From Kordiimonas pumila (GTDB lineage: Bacteria > Pseudomonadota > Alphaproteobacteria > Sphingomonadales > Kordiimonadaceae), in contig NZ_CP061205.1 of NCBI RefSeq assembly GCF_015240255.1, forward strand, positions 3,086,501-3,150,500: a stretch of 64,000 nucleotides of DNA, in the 5' to 3' direction. This document shows, piece by piece, positions 18,382 to 26,415 of this stretch (the first letter of the stretch is position 1; every line of letters starts with the position of its first letter). The translations under genes were made by a program, and so were the position numbers. The notes beneath the pieces are model-generated. The model had not been told where the DNA came from and did not search any database. It saw nothing but the letters and a program-made list of their open reading frames with translations.

Positions 18382-20298
18382 TCAGCCTTCAGGTTGTGGC
18401 TGCTTGCCGTGTTCAATGCCCGCTGTTGGCACAGCCGTGGAAACTGCAGGCGGTGCTTTTGGGGTGTCACTGTCTTTTGGCTTTGTAGAACGGCGTATTT
18501 CTTCACCTTTTAAAAGGCTATTGATTTCAGCGCCACTCAGCGTTTCAAACTCAAGAAGTGCGGCAGCAAGTTTGTGTAAATCATCGACATGATCAGTCAA
18601 AATCTTTTTAGCCCGGTCATTGGCATTCTCAACAAAAGCACGAATTTCTTCATCAATCACTTTAGCTGTAGCCCCGGAAACATTTTGTTTATTAGAAACA
18701 GAATGCCCCAAAAAGACTTCCTGCTCGTTCGCCGCATACTGTAATGGGCCAAGCTTATCTGACATGCCCCACTGGGTTACCATGCTACGGGCAAGGCTGG
18801 TTGCGTACTGAATATCACTAGACGCCCCAGACGTTACTTTATCATAGCCAAAAATCATCTCTTCTGCCACACGGCCCCCCATTGCAATTGCAAGGTTAGC
18901 ATGCATTTTCTCACGGCTTTGAGAGTACTCGTCACGCTCCGGCAGGCGCATCACCATACCAAGGGCACGACCGCGCGGAATAATCGTTGCTTTATGAATA
19001 GGATCCGATGACTTACAATGAACAGAAACAAGCGCATGTCCACCTTCGTGGTAGGCGGTTAGTTTCTTTTCGTCTTCTGTCATGACCATTGAGCGCCGCT
19101 CAGCACCCATCATAACCTTATCTTTCGCGTCTTCAAATTCCTGCATGGCGACAATTTTTTTGCCGCGACGCGCAGCAAGAAGAGCCGCTTCATTCACAAG
19201 GTTCATAAGGTCTGCACCAGAGAAGCCCGGCGTACCGCGCGCTATGGTGTTAACCTCAACATCTGGCGCAAGAGGCACTTTTTTCATATGAACGCCAAGA
19301 ATTTTCTCGCGGCCGTCAATATCAGGGTTCGGCACAACAACCTGACGGTCAAACCGGCCCGGACGCAAGAGCGCAGGGTCCAATACATCCGGCCTGTTGG
19401 TTGCGGCAATAATGATAATGCCTTCGTTGGCCTCAAACCCGTCCATTTCAACAAGAAGCTGATTCAGAGTTTGCTCGCGTTCGTCGTTACCGCCGCCGAG
19501 GCCAGCGCCCCTGTGTCGCCCAACAGCATCGATCTCATCAATAAAGATAATACAAGGCGCATTTTTCTTTGCCTGTTCAAACATATCGCGGACCCGGCTT
19601 GCACCAACACCCACAAACATTTCGACAAAGTCTGAGCCTGAAATGGTGAAAAATGGCACATTAGCTTCACCAGCAATAGCCCGGGCCAAAAGGGTTTTAC
19701 CCGTGCCTGGAGGGCCAACAAGCAAAGCACCTTTAGGGATCTTGCCGCCAAGCTTCTGGAACTTTTGCGGATCTTTCAGGAAATCGACAATTTCCTCAAG
19801 CTCCTCTTTTGCTTCTTCAATACCGGCAACGTCATTAAATGTTACACGGCCCTGTTTTTCAGTTAGCAAGCGCGCGCGTGATTTCCCAAAACCCATAGCA
19901 CCACCACCACCGCCTTTGCCTTGCATCTGGCGCATAAAGAATATCCAGATACCAATAATCAGCAGAAAAGGTAACATAGAGAAAAGCAGGCTGGTAAACA
20001 GGCTTTCTTCTTTAACGATCTCTTTAAAATCAACGTTATTCGTGCGCAAAATTCCATATAGATCAGGATCAAATGGTGGCTTTACAGTACGTAAAACTTG
20101 ACCTTGACCATCTTTGAACTCAATATTTTGCCCAGTTATTTCTGCAGTTTTCACCTGATTCTGTTCAACAGACTCTAAAAACTCACTGTAGCTGACCTCA
20201 CGGACATGGCTATTACTTCCCTGAACAAACTGGAACAGGGCAATCAACAGGACAATTATAACGCCCCAAACAAGCGCATTCCGCATCAAACTGTTCAC
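18382..20298 (-). CDS. ftsH: ATP-dependent zinc metalloprotease FtsH
   Basis: A membrane-anchored AAA+ protease that degrades damaged membrane proteins and regulatory substrates. 638 residues. Two N-terminal transmembrane segments (about 8-26 and 104-124) flank a periplasmic domain; the AAA module has Walker A GPPGTGKT, Walker [10 protein letters not shown] and the SRH arginines in [19 protein letters not shown]; the zinc site HEGGH lies at about 418, with the third ligand in the later Asp-containing helix. The GTG at 20298 is favoured by AAGGAAAGG just upstream; the ATG at 20286 is possible. It follows tilS, as in many alphaproteobacteria, but has its own candidate promoter and a leader hairpin. 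Confidence 0.98.
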   Translation of the reverse strand: MNSLMRNALVWGVIIVLLIALFQFVQGSNSHVREVSYSEFLESVEQNQVKTAEITGQNIEFKDGQGQVLRTVKPPFDPDLYGILRTNNVDFKEIVKEESLFTSLLFSMLPFLLIIGIWIFFMRQMQGKGGGGGAMGFGKSRARLLTEKQGRVTFNDVAGIEEAKEELEEIVDFLKDPQKFQKLGGKIPKGALLVGPPGTGKTLLARAIAGEANVPFFTISGSDFVEMFVGVGASRVRDMFEQAKKNAPCIIFIDEIDAVGRHRGAGLGGGNDEREQTLNQLLVEMDGFEANEGIIIIAATNRPDVLDPALLRPGRFDRQVVVPNPDIDGREKILGVHMKKVPLAPDVEVNTIARGTPGFSGADLMNLVNEAALLAARRGKKIVAMQEFEDAKDKVMMGAERRSMVMTEDEKKLTAYHEGGHALVSVHCKSSDPIHKATIIPRGRALGMVMRLPERDEYSQSREKMHANLAIAMGGRVAEEMIFGYDKVTSGASSDIQYATSLARSMVTQWGMSDKLGPLQYAANEQEVFLGHSVSNKQNVSGATAKVIDEEIRAFVENANDRAKKILTDHVDDLHKLAAALLEFETLSGAEINSLLKGEEIRRSTKPKDSDTPKAPPAVSTAVPTAGIEHGKQPQPEG

Positions 20299-20322
20299 AA
20301 TACTGCCTTTCCTTCACTGCGA

Positions 20323-20392
20323 CACCTCACTTTGCTGCGCAAAGCGGTGTTTATAATCTTTTTTAATATGTCTCTATTCAGATAAGCGTCAA
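20323..20392 (-). promoter_or_regulatory. ftsH promoter candidate and leader hairpin
   Basis: On the minus strand TTGACG (20387-20392) and TATTAA (20363-20368) are spaced by 18 bases. Downstream, CACCGCTTTGC pairs imperfectly with GCAAAGTGAGGTG (20323-20349), forming a leader hairpin 25 bases before the ftsH GTG. The -35/-10 pair looks like a housekeeping promoter; I do not see a convincing sigma-32 site. Confidence 0.45.
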
Positions 20393-20437
20393 ATGCCTGA
20401 ATGCAAGAGGTATCCTACATTTCACGACCATTTTATC

Positions 20438-21700
20438 TTACTTGTTACCTTCGCGGGAAAAACTGAATGACACATCTTTCAACGTATCATAGCCTAAAAA
20501 TGGTACTGACCGCAATTGCTCACCGTCGAATAGTGCAGGCATTGCCAAAATTGCCAATCGTGGGCTACTAAATTCCTTCATATCTTTATATATATTCTTT
20601 AATTGTATCCAGCCATTTTCACCAACTGGCGCTATGGTCAAGCCAGAAATGTTGCCCTGTGCTTGATACCAGAAACGCAAATCCCATATACCTTGTGATT
20701 CGAGCGCAACAGGCGTAGAGATCGCGGAAACCTCGCGCGTTACAAGAGCTACATGTTCAGATAAAGGGCTAAACATAGCGCCGTATAGCGTCTGGCCCTT
20801 AAATTCGCCCTCTTGCAGAGCACTGTATAATCGCAGAATTTTCTCCATACGCGGTACATATGTACCGCCAGAAACAAACCTGCATATACTAGCAAGCGCC
20901 CTCAGAATAATTTCTTCCGGTGCATCCTTAAATTGCTTGGTATCGACAGTACAATACCCTTCATCATAAAAATGCACTGCAGCCAAAAGCCATTGGCGCT
21001 CGTAATATTCAAGTGCATCCCTGCTCCGCCGCAAACGCCCTGCTGTTCCAGCAAGGCGTGCAGCATTCAGGCCCTCAACTGGCGGGTTTGCCAGCATTTT
21101 CCGGATCTTCACCCTATCATATGCTTCGGATCTGTTGCTGGGGTCTTCCACCCACTTTATGCCCATATCCTTAACGGTACGAATCAGAGATTCTTTCGGG
21201 TACTCAAGCAGCGGTCGCACCAAAGATACACCCTGCCCTATAGAGCGTACAGGTGCCATACCAGCAAGGCCGTATACCCCGCTACCACGCGCAAGTCGCA
21301 AAAGTACTGTTTCTGCCTGATCATCCTGGTGGTGAGCAACCGCAACGGTTTCAATGCCCTTTTCAACACACCAGTTTTTAATCAGGTCATATCGCGCTTC
21401 TCTGGCAGCGGCTTGAAGGTTTGCAGTCGGCTTATCACCTTGCCAGCGTAGCGTAACATGCGGAATTGAATATTCTGCGCAGAGTGCAGCCACAAAACTG
21501 GCTTCTTCGGCCGCCTCTTTGCGGAGGCCGTGGTCAACCGTAATTGCTGTAACTTTATAATCAAACCGCGACAAAAGAAGCAGGCAAAGGCTGTCTGCAC
21601 CGCCAGAAACAGCTATAGCAATCTTGGTACCTTTATCAACACCAAGCTTGCAATAGCCATCTATCAGATTTTCCCGTGTAATCGGGGGCTTTGTTATCAA
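20438..21700 (-). CDS. tilS: tRNA(Ile)-lysidine synthetase
   Basis: Adds lysine to C34 of tRNA-Ile(CAU) with ATP, switching its codon reading from AUG to AUA. 420 residues. The PP-loop motif SGGADS (about 32-37) and downstream HHQDDQAETVLLRLARGSG, with its metal/ATP-binding acidic residues, are diagnostic of the N-terminal domain. The C-terminal part is weakly conserved, as usual. The start is TTG, with AAGGA 9 bases upstream; no in-frame ATG exists nearby. It follows ybgF by 32 bases. Confidence 0.93.
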   Translation of the reverse strand: MITKPPITRENLIDGYCKLGVDKGTKIAIAVSGGADSLCLLLLSRFDYKVTAITVDHGLRKEAAEEASFVAALCAEYSIPHVTLRWQGDKPTANLQAAAREARYDLIKNWCVEKGIETVAVAHHQDDQAETVLLRLARGSGVYGLAGMAPVRSIGQGVSLVRPLLEYPKESLIRTVKDMGIKWVEDPSNRSEAYDRVKIRKMLANPPVEGLNAARLAGTAGRLRRSRDALEYYERQWLLAAVHFYDEGYCTVDTKQFKDAPEEIILRALASICRFVSGGTYVPRMEKILRLYSALQEGEFKGQTLYGAMFSPLSEHVALVTREVSAISTPVALESQGIWDLRFWYQAQGNISGLTIAPVGENGWIQLKNIYKDMKEFSSPRLAILAMPALFDGEQLRSVPFLGYDTLKDVSFSFSREGNK

Positions 21701-21732
21701 CAGAACATGTCCTTCAACAGCAATTCGTTGCC

Positions 21733-22620
21733 TTAGCTACACTTTGCCTCTTTAGCAACACGATTAGCACGTTCCTGAAGCCTTGAAGTATCAGTGCTTT
21801 TTACCCGTCTGAACTCAGCAAGCGCATTACAGGCATCTTCACTGCTATCAAGTTTTACAAGTGCATCAGCGAGATCAACAAGAGCGTCAGCTCGTTTAGG
21901 GTGATTCGGGTTTTCTTCAATGAGTGCCAAAAGCTGTTGGGCCGCGAGGCCGCTTCGGCCTTCTTGCAGATGCACACGCCCAAGCCAAAAGCGTGCATTT
22001 CCAGATAGTTCATCCTTTGGGTTTTCTTCAATGAATTTTTCCAGTGCAATACGGCCATTTTCCAGGTCGTTTTTTTGCACAAACGCAAAGGCGTATTTAT
22101 ATTGCTCCGAAGGGCTACTTTTCGGCAAAGCTACAACAGTTTTCGGTACCTGATTCGGTGTAGCAGCGGGCGGCGTTACCCCAGCAGGCGTTGTGGCCTG
22201 CGTTCCTTGCACCTGTTGGTTCCCTTTTGCGATAGCAGCTGCCGTATCTTCACGCTGAAGCTCTAGCTCTTTACGTAAAAGAGCAATGGCATCATCCTGC
22301 TGGCGCAGCCTATAGTCATATTCTTCCATGCTGCCCGTTAAAGACCGCATCTGGCTTTCTAGCGCGCCAACCTTTGCCATAAGATCTGCCAGCAGTACCC
22401 GGTCTTGTACCGGTTCCCCTGCCATGACCGGGGCTGATGGCTGTACGGTTGCGGCAGAGCCGCTTGATCCGAGCCTTGCTTGTAAGGCCTTCACTTGCCG
22501 GTCAAGTAACTCAATTTTTGCGTCAATAACAGGATCACCTGCATGTGCAGGCATAGTCGCAGAACCCACTAGTATCACGCTATAAAGGCCAACAACCACA
22601 AAGTGGGAAAAGATTTTCAT
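21733..22620 (-). CDS. ybgF: Tol-Pal system coordinator CpoB/YbgF
   Basis: A periplasmic protein that links peptidoglycan synthesis to Tol-Pal-driven outer-membrane constriction. 295 residues: signal peptide ending near ATMPAHAG; an N-terminal trimerising coiled coil (DAKIELLDRQVKALQARLG, later LMAKVGALESQMRSLTGSMEEYDYRLRQQDDAIALLRKELELQ); a proline/threonine-rich linker; then TPR repeats (EQYKYAFAFVQKNDLENGRIALEKFIEENP and two more). It has a strong GAAGGAG site. It follows pal, but a strong terminator and a tandem repeat lie between them. Confidence 0.93.
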   Translation of the reverse strand: MKIFSHFVVVGLYSVILVGSATMPAHAGDPVIDAKIELLDRQVKALQARLGSSGSAATVQPSAPVMAGEPVQDRVLLADLMAKVGALESQMRSLTGSMEEYDYRLRQQDDAIALLRKELELQREDTAAAIAKGNQQVQGTQATTPAGVTPPAATPNQVPKTVVALPKSSPSEQYKYAFAFVQKNDLENGRIALEKFIEENPKDELSGNARFWLGRVHLQEGRSGLAAQQLLALIEENPNHPKRADALVDLADALVKLDSSEDACNALAEFRRVKSTDTSRLQERANRVAKEAKCS

Positions 22621-22638
22621 CCCTTTATCTCCTTCATT

Positions 22639-22660
22639 GATTGCACGGGGATTGCACGGG
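22639..22660. repeat. Tandem 11-base repeat upstream of ybgF
   Basis: GATTGCACGGG occurs twice head-to-tail (22639-22649 and 22650-22660), followed by a degenerate third copy starting GGTTGCA. It lies 19-40 bases upstream of the ybgF ATG, within the likely leader or promoter. It could be an operator or a slippage product. Confidence 0.7.
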
Positions 22661-22693
22661 GGTTGCAGACTGACTGTGCAGCTAAAATAGGGT

Positions 22694-22736
22694 CAAAAAA
22701 AGACAGCCCCGCACCCACAGTTCGGGCACGGGGCCG
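22694..22736 (-). terminator. Rho-independent terminator after pal
   Basis: GCCCCGTGCCC and GGGTGCGGGGC (minus strand; 22724-22734 and 22706-22716) form an 11-bp stem with two wobble pairs, followed by TGTCTTTTTTT. It lies directly after the pal stop and would cut most read-through into ybgF. Confidence 0.85.
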
Positions 22737-22758
22737 TGCAATATCAATCGAGGCTATT

Positions 22759-23301
22759 TTAGTTTACAACCAAAACGCCACGACGGTTCTGTGCGTAATC
22801 ACCAACTACAGCAGGACGTTCCTTGCCATAACTAATTGTTTTCAGACGGCTTGAAGGCACACCTAAAGCAATCAGGTAATTTTTTACAGCTGTAGCACGA
22901 CGATCGCCAAGAGCCAGGTTATACTCACGTGTGCCGCGTTCGTCACAGTGACCTTCAACTGTTACTTTAACACTTGAATAGTGCATCAGCCATTCAGCTT
23001 GTTTTGCAAGCGTAGAACGCGCATCTGCAGTAAGCTCTGAACTATCATATTCAAAAAATATGCGATCAGCACCAGCATATACAGCAACGCCATTCTGAGT
23101 AGCGCCACCCCATTTTTGAAGTTCCATAGCCTCAAGTTCAGCCTGCCTAACCGATTCTGGCGTGCCGCTGTCCTCACGTACCACAGGCTCCGCAGGTGCT
23201 GATACCGTTGGTGTAGGCTTTGGATCTTTTGAACAAGCTACAACAAGCAGTGCAGCTAAAGTGATGCAGGCAACGTTTTTGCCTAATTTTACCGATATCA
23301 T
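22759..23301 (-). CDS. pal: Peptidoglycan-associated lipoprotein
   Basis: An outer-membrane lipoprotein that binds peptidoglycan and TolB and keeps the outer membrane tethered during division. 180 residues: signal peptide with lipobox LVVAC, a short Pro/Ala spacer, and an OmpA-like domain with FEYDSSELTADARSTLAKQAEWL, GHCDERGTREYNLALGDRRATAVKNYL and ISYGKERP. The Asp and Arg of the meso-DAP pocket are in DERGTREYN...R. Unusually, tolB and tolQRA are not upstream; a LysE-type exporter is. A good promoter of its own precedes it and a strong terminator follows, so it may be an independent unit. Confidence 0.97.
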   Translation of the reverse strand: MISVKLGKNVACITLAALLVVACSKDPKPTPTVSAPAEPVVREDSGTPESVRQAELEAMELQKWGGATQNGVAVYAGADRIFFEYDSSELTADARSTLAKQAEWLMHYSSVKVTVEGHCDERGTREYNLALGDRRATAVKNYLIALGVPSSRLKTISYGKERPAVVGDYAQNRRGVLVVN

Positions 23302-23399
23302 TAGTGCTCCCTCCAGCGGACCGGGTTTAACCGAAAAAATTCCAAGTAATATGTTTTACAGGGTAAATTTACCACACACCCTAAAAAACAATCCGGTGA

Positions 23400-23428
23400 A
23401 CTATAGAACGCGAATTGATTACGATCAA
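23400..23428 (-). promoter_or_regulatory. Sigma-70 promoter of pal
   Basis: On the minus strand TTGATC and TATAGT are separated by exactly 17 bases, about 100 bases upstream of the pal ATG. This is one of the best promoter matches in the window. Confidence 0.65.
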
Positions 23429-23500
23429 GCGGTCAAAATGCTCCAAATGGTTGGTAAGCAAAGAAATTTCATTAAAATTTGCCCTAGTTTGCCTTAATTT

Positions 23501-24133
23501 CTACAAAATTAGTGCGCTGAGCAGGGTAATCAGGGCAAAAAGGCCAATCAGGCTCGCAGAAATGTGATTGAGAATTTCCAGCAGGCGGTCATTAATTTTA
23601 TCTCGAAAGCTCTTTGTAAGGAGTGCAAGAAGCCCCCACCAGAGGCCTGCGCCCACAAAAACACCTGCCACGAGAGGTGTCGCACCGGCATGCAGGCCAT
23701 CAGCTTCGGTTAAACTGCCGATTCCGGCAAGGCCGTAAAGACCAACAAACCCTAAAAAAACACCAGGGTTGGTAACCGTCATTAAAAAAGTACCAGCCAT
23801 ACCTTTTACAAGCTCCCCCGTTTCAGGGCTTTCGCTCAAGTGAGGGTGGCTTGTCCAAATTCGCCAAGCAAAAACGATCATGATGCACCCACCGATAAGC
23901 TTAAGTGAAGTATCATGAGCTTCAATAAGCTGAAACACAGCATGCATACCGAATGCTGCAAGGGCTGCATAAAATGCATCACCAAGGGCTGCCCCCAAGC
24001 CTAATAAAAAAGCATCAAAAGAACGGCCAAACAAGGCGCGGCGCAGGCAAATAATATTCACCGGCCCAACTGGTACAGAAAGTAAAATCCCGAAGCTCAG
24101 GCCCCATAGTGCATATGATATTGATTGGCTCAC
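23501..24133 (-). CDS. LysE/RhtB-family exporter
   Basis: A 210-residue inner-membrane protein with about six hydrophobic segments. The family signature is at the N-terminus (GILLSVPVGPVNIICLRRALFGRSFDAFLLGLGAALGDAFYAALA), and TVTNPGVFLGFVGLYG matches the second half. Known members export amino acids such as lysine, threonine or homoserine; the substrate here cannot be predicted. It starts 28 bases after pyrC in the same direction and may share its transcript. Confidence 0.88.
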   Translation of the reverse strand: MSQSISYALWGLSFGILLSVPVGPVNIICLRRALFGRSFDAFLLGLGAALGDAFYAALAAFGMHAVFQLIEAHDTSLKLIGGCIMIVFAWRIWTSHPHLSESPETGELVKGMAGTFLMTVTNPGVFLGFVGLYGLAGIGSLTEADGLHAGATPLVAGVFVGAGLWWGLLALLTKSFRDKINDRLLEILNHISASLIGLFALITLLSALIL

Positions 24134-24161
24134 AAGTGGTTACCCAGCATCCTGATTGTCT

Positions 24162-25256
24162 TTATTCGCTATCAAAGCCTACAAAATGCCAATCTAAGCT
24201 GTTGCCCGCGTGAAAAGGAACAAGCTTCGCACCCGCAGCCTCTAATACATTTGGCACAGTAACTTGCTTGCGTTCCAGCACAATACGGCGAGAATTTTCA
24301 GGCAAACCATAAAACTTTGGGCCATTTTCTGAGGCAAAAGCCTCTAGCTTACCGAGTGCTCCCTCCTCTTCAAACACTTTGGCATAACTTTCAATCGCAT
24401 AAGGAGCATTAAATATCCCCGCGCAGCCACAGGATGTTTCTTTTGCACTCACAACATGCGGCGCAGAATCAGTGCCAAGAAAAAACTTAGCAGAGCCAGA
24501 AGTAACAGCGGCTCGCAAAGCTTGGCGGTGTTTTTCTCGCTTGATAATTGGCAAACAGTAAAAATGCGGGCGAATCCCCCCGACAAGCATGGCATTACGA
24601 TTATATTCAAGATGTTGAGGCGTTACTGTTGCACCAACGTTTGCCCCCGATTCGAGTACAAAATCTGCAGCTTCAGCGGTCGTGATATGTTCAAACACAA
24701 TTTTGAGAGACGGAAAATCGGCGACCACCTGCTGCATGGTCCGCTCTATAAAGACAGCTTCTCGGTCAAAAATATCAACATCAGAATCAGTTACCTCGCC
24801 GTGCACCAAAAATGGCATGCCTATTTTCTGCATCACTTCCAGCACCGGATAAATCGTCTTAATATCTGTCACGCCGTGGCTTGAATTGGTCGTTGCATGT
24901 GCGGGGTAAAGCTTACTCGCGGTAAAAACACCGGCTTTAAAACCACGCTCAACCTCTGCCGGATCTATCGTATCTGTCAGGTAGCAGGTCATAAGCGGTG
25001 TAAACCCAAGATCCGCAGAAACAGCCGCCTTTATACGCTCACGGTAAGCTTCCGCCGCCGCCACTGTAGTGATTGGTGGTGTCAAGTTTGGCATAACAAT
25101 AGCGCGGCCAAACTGACGCGCCGTATAGCTTGCAACAGCAGCCATCATGTCACCATCACGCAAATGCACATGCCAGTCATCTGGCTGCCTAATAACAAGG
25201 CGCGCCGGGTTACTATCATTTTTACCTGTGGATATGTCAGAACTTGCTGATTTCAT
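24162..25256 (-). CDS. pyrC: Dihydroorotase
   Basis: Cyclises carbamoyl-aspartate to dihydroorotate in pyrimidine synthesis. This is the E. coli PyrC type. The start at the ATG 25256 (364 residues) is chosen because the longer frame to 25313 begins with a GTG lacking a ribosome site. Zinc ligands are visible: HVHLRDG near the N-terminus, the carbamylated lysine in [18 protein letters not shown], histidines in LVHGEV and FEHITT, and the catalytic Asp in FLGTDSAPH. It is transcribed away from ygfZ across a short intergenic gap. Confidence 0.94.
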   Translation of the reverse strand: MKSASSDISTGKNDSNPARLVIRQPDDWHVHLRDGDMMAAVASYTARQFGRAIVMPNLTPPITTVAAAEAYRERIKAAVSADLGFTPLMTCYLTDTIDPAEVERGFKAGVFTASKLYPAHATTNSSHGVTDIKTIYPVLEVMQKIGMPFLVHGEVTDSDVDIFDREAVFIERTMQQVVADFPSLKIVFEHITTAEAADFVLESGANVGATVTPQHLEYNRNAMLVGGIRPHFYCLPIIKREKHRQALRAAVTSGSAKFFLGTDSAPHVVSAKETSCGCAGIFNAPYAIESYAKVFEEEGALGKLEAFASENGPKFYGLPENSRRIVLERKQVTVPNVLEAAGAKLVPFHAGNSLDWHFVGFDSE

Positions 25257-25382
25257 TCTATTAACTCTGTTATATATATGTATGCTCGCAGTTGTAACGG
25301 GCTTGAGGCTCACTTACAACTTGAAAGCCATATGAAAACGCCCATTTCAAAGGTATAATGAAGGGCACTTTAAGGACCAACC

Positions 25383-26189
25383 ATGACTGCACAAATACTT
25401 TGTTTGAAAAACCGCGCTGTGCTGCGTCTTTCAGGAAGCGAAGTTGTTAGTTTCCTGAACGGGTTAGTGACAAATGATGTAGGTAAAACAAGCGAAGCAG
25501 CCGTTTACGCGGCGCTCCTAACGCCGCAAGGCAAATTTCTGTTTGATATGATCATCGTGAAGGACGGCGTTGACCTCCTGCTTGATGTTGAGGCAAAACG
25601 GAAAGATGCTCTGATTCAACGGCTCATGATGTATAAACTCAGATCAGATGTCACCATCACAGACGAACCCGCGAGTGTTTGGGCTGTATGGCACAGCGAG
25701 ACTGCACAAGGCATTTCCGGTATTGCCTATGCTGACCCGCGCCACAAATCATTAAAACTGCGGGTTATTTCAGCAACACCCCCCGTGGATGGTGCCGAAG
25801 AGCTGCCACTTGAAGACTATGAAGAGCGCCGCATTCGCCACTGTGTTCCAGACAGCACCCGCGATATTGATGTGGAAAAGCATTTTTGGCTGGAAACAAA
25901 CGCCGAAAAGCTGAATGGTGTCTCTTTCACTAAAGGTTGCTATGTAGGGCAGGAATTAACCGCCCGCATGAAGCACAAAACCACCTTGAAAAAATCTTTC
26001 ATGGCGGTTGAATTAACCGGTACTGCCGAACCCCATTCAGAAATAGAAACTGAAAGCGGTAAATCTGCAGGTACGCTCTATACCAGCATGAACGGGTACG
26101 GCATTGCCTTTATGCGGCATGAATACCAAAACGCTATTCTTTATGTGAAAGATAGCGACGTACGTGTAACTATCTATAAAAAAGACTAA
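25383..26189 (+). CDS. ygfZ: Folate-binding Fe-S cluster repair protein YgfZ
   Basis: A GcvT-like tetrahydrofolate-binding protein that helps assemble or repair certain Fe-S enzymes. 268 residues, with the diagnostic motif KGCYVGQELTARMKHK (about 181-196), including the essential cysteine. The N-terminal half carries LSGSEVVSFLNGLVTNDV and AALLTPQGKFLFDMIIV, typical of the family. The ATG follows AAGGACC. Divergent from pyrC. The hairpin just after its stop lacks a T-run, so transcription may continue into the small membrane protein gene. Confidence 0.95.
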   Translation: MTAQILCLKNRAVLRLSGSEVVSFLNGLVTNDVGKTSEAAVYAALLTPQGKFLFDMIIVKDGVDLLLDVEAKRKDALIQRLMMYKLRSDVTITDEPASVWAVWHSETAQGISGIAYADPRHKSLKLRVISATPPVDGAEELPLEDYEERRIRHCVPDSTRDIDVEKHFWLETNAEKLNGVSFTKGCYVGQELTARMKHKTTLKKSFMAVELTGTAEPHSEIETESGKSAGTLYTSMNGYGIAFMRHEYQNAILYVKDSDVRVTIYKKD

Positions 26190-26200
26190 GCTAGCTTGAT

Positions 26201-26226
26201 AAGGTGGCCTAAAACTGGGCCACCTT
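26201..26226 (+). repeat. Perfect 9-bp inverted repeat after ygfZ
   Basis: AAGGTGGCC (26201-26209) and GGCCACCTT (26218-26226) form a stable stem-loop with an 8-base loop. There is no T-run on either strand. It sits between the ygfZ stop and the ribosome site of the 39-residue gene, so it may act as an mRNA stabiliser or processing site rather than a terminator. Confidence 0.7.
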
Positions 26227-26244
26227 CCGGGGAGAGGCAAAACG

Positions 26245-26364
26245 ATGAACAAATCACCAAAACAGAAAATACAGGATGAGAAGCGCGAGCATGGCCGCAA
26301 GCAAACCTACCTTCTGCTAGCTGTTGCGGCTGCGGTTATTCTATTGGTTTATTTTTCTGCCTAA
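26245..26364 (+). CDS. Small single-span membrane protein, 39 residues
   Basis: A short frame not normally called by length filters. The ATG is preceded by GGGGAGAGG at about 7 bases, one of the strongest ribosome sites in the window. The product has a highly charged N-terminal half (MNKSPKQKIQDEKREHGRK) and then one hydrophobic helix (TYLLLAVAAAVILLVYFSA) ending at the C-terminus, i.e. a tail-anchored micro-protein with its N-terminus in the cytoplasm. It lies 55 bases after ygfZ and is closed by a clear terminator. I do not recognise it; the architecture and context make it a likely real gene. Confidence 0.7.
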   Translation: MNKSPKQKIQDEKREHGRKQTYLLLAVAAAVILLVYFSA

Positions 26365-26367
26365 AAT

Positions 26368-26400
26368 AAAAGGCCCCGCCAAACTGGCAGGGCCTTTTTG
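26368..26400. terminator. Bidirectional rho-independent terminator
   Basis: AAAGGCCCCGCC (26368-26379) pairs with GGCAGGGCCTTT (26385-26396) with one mismatch. TTTTT follows on the plus strand and A-rich sequence precedes it, so it serves the small membrane protein gene and the convergent ppdK. Confidence 0.85.
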
Positions 26401-26415
26401 AATATTATTTAAAGT

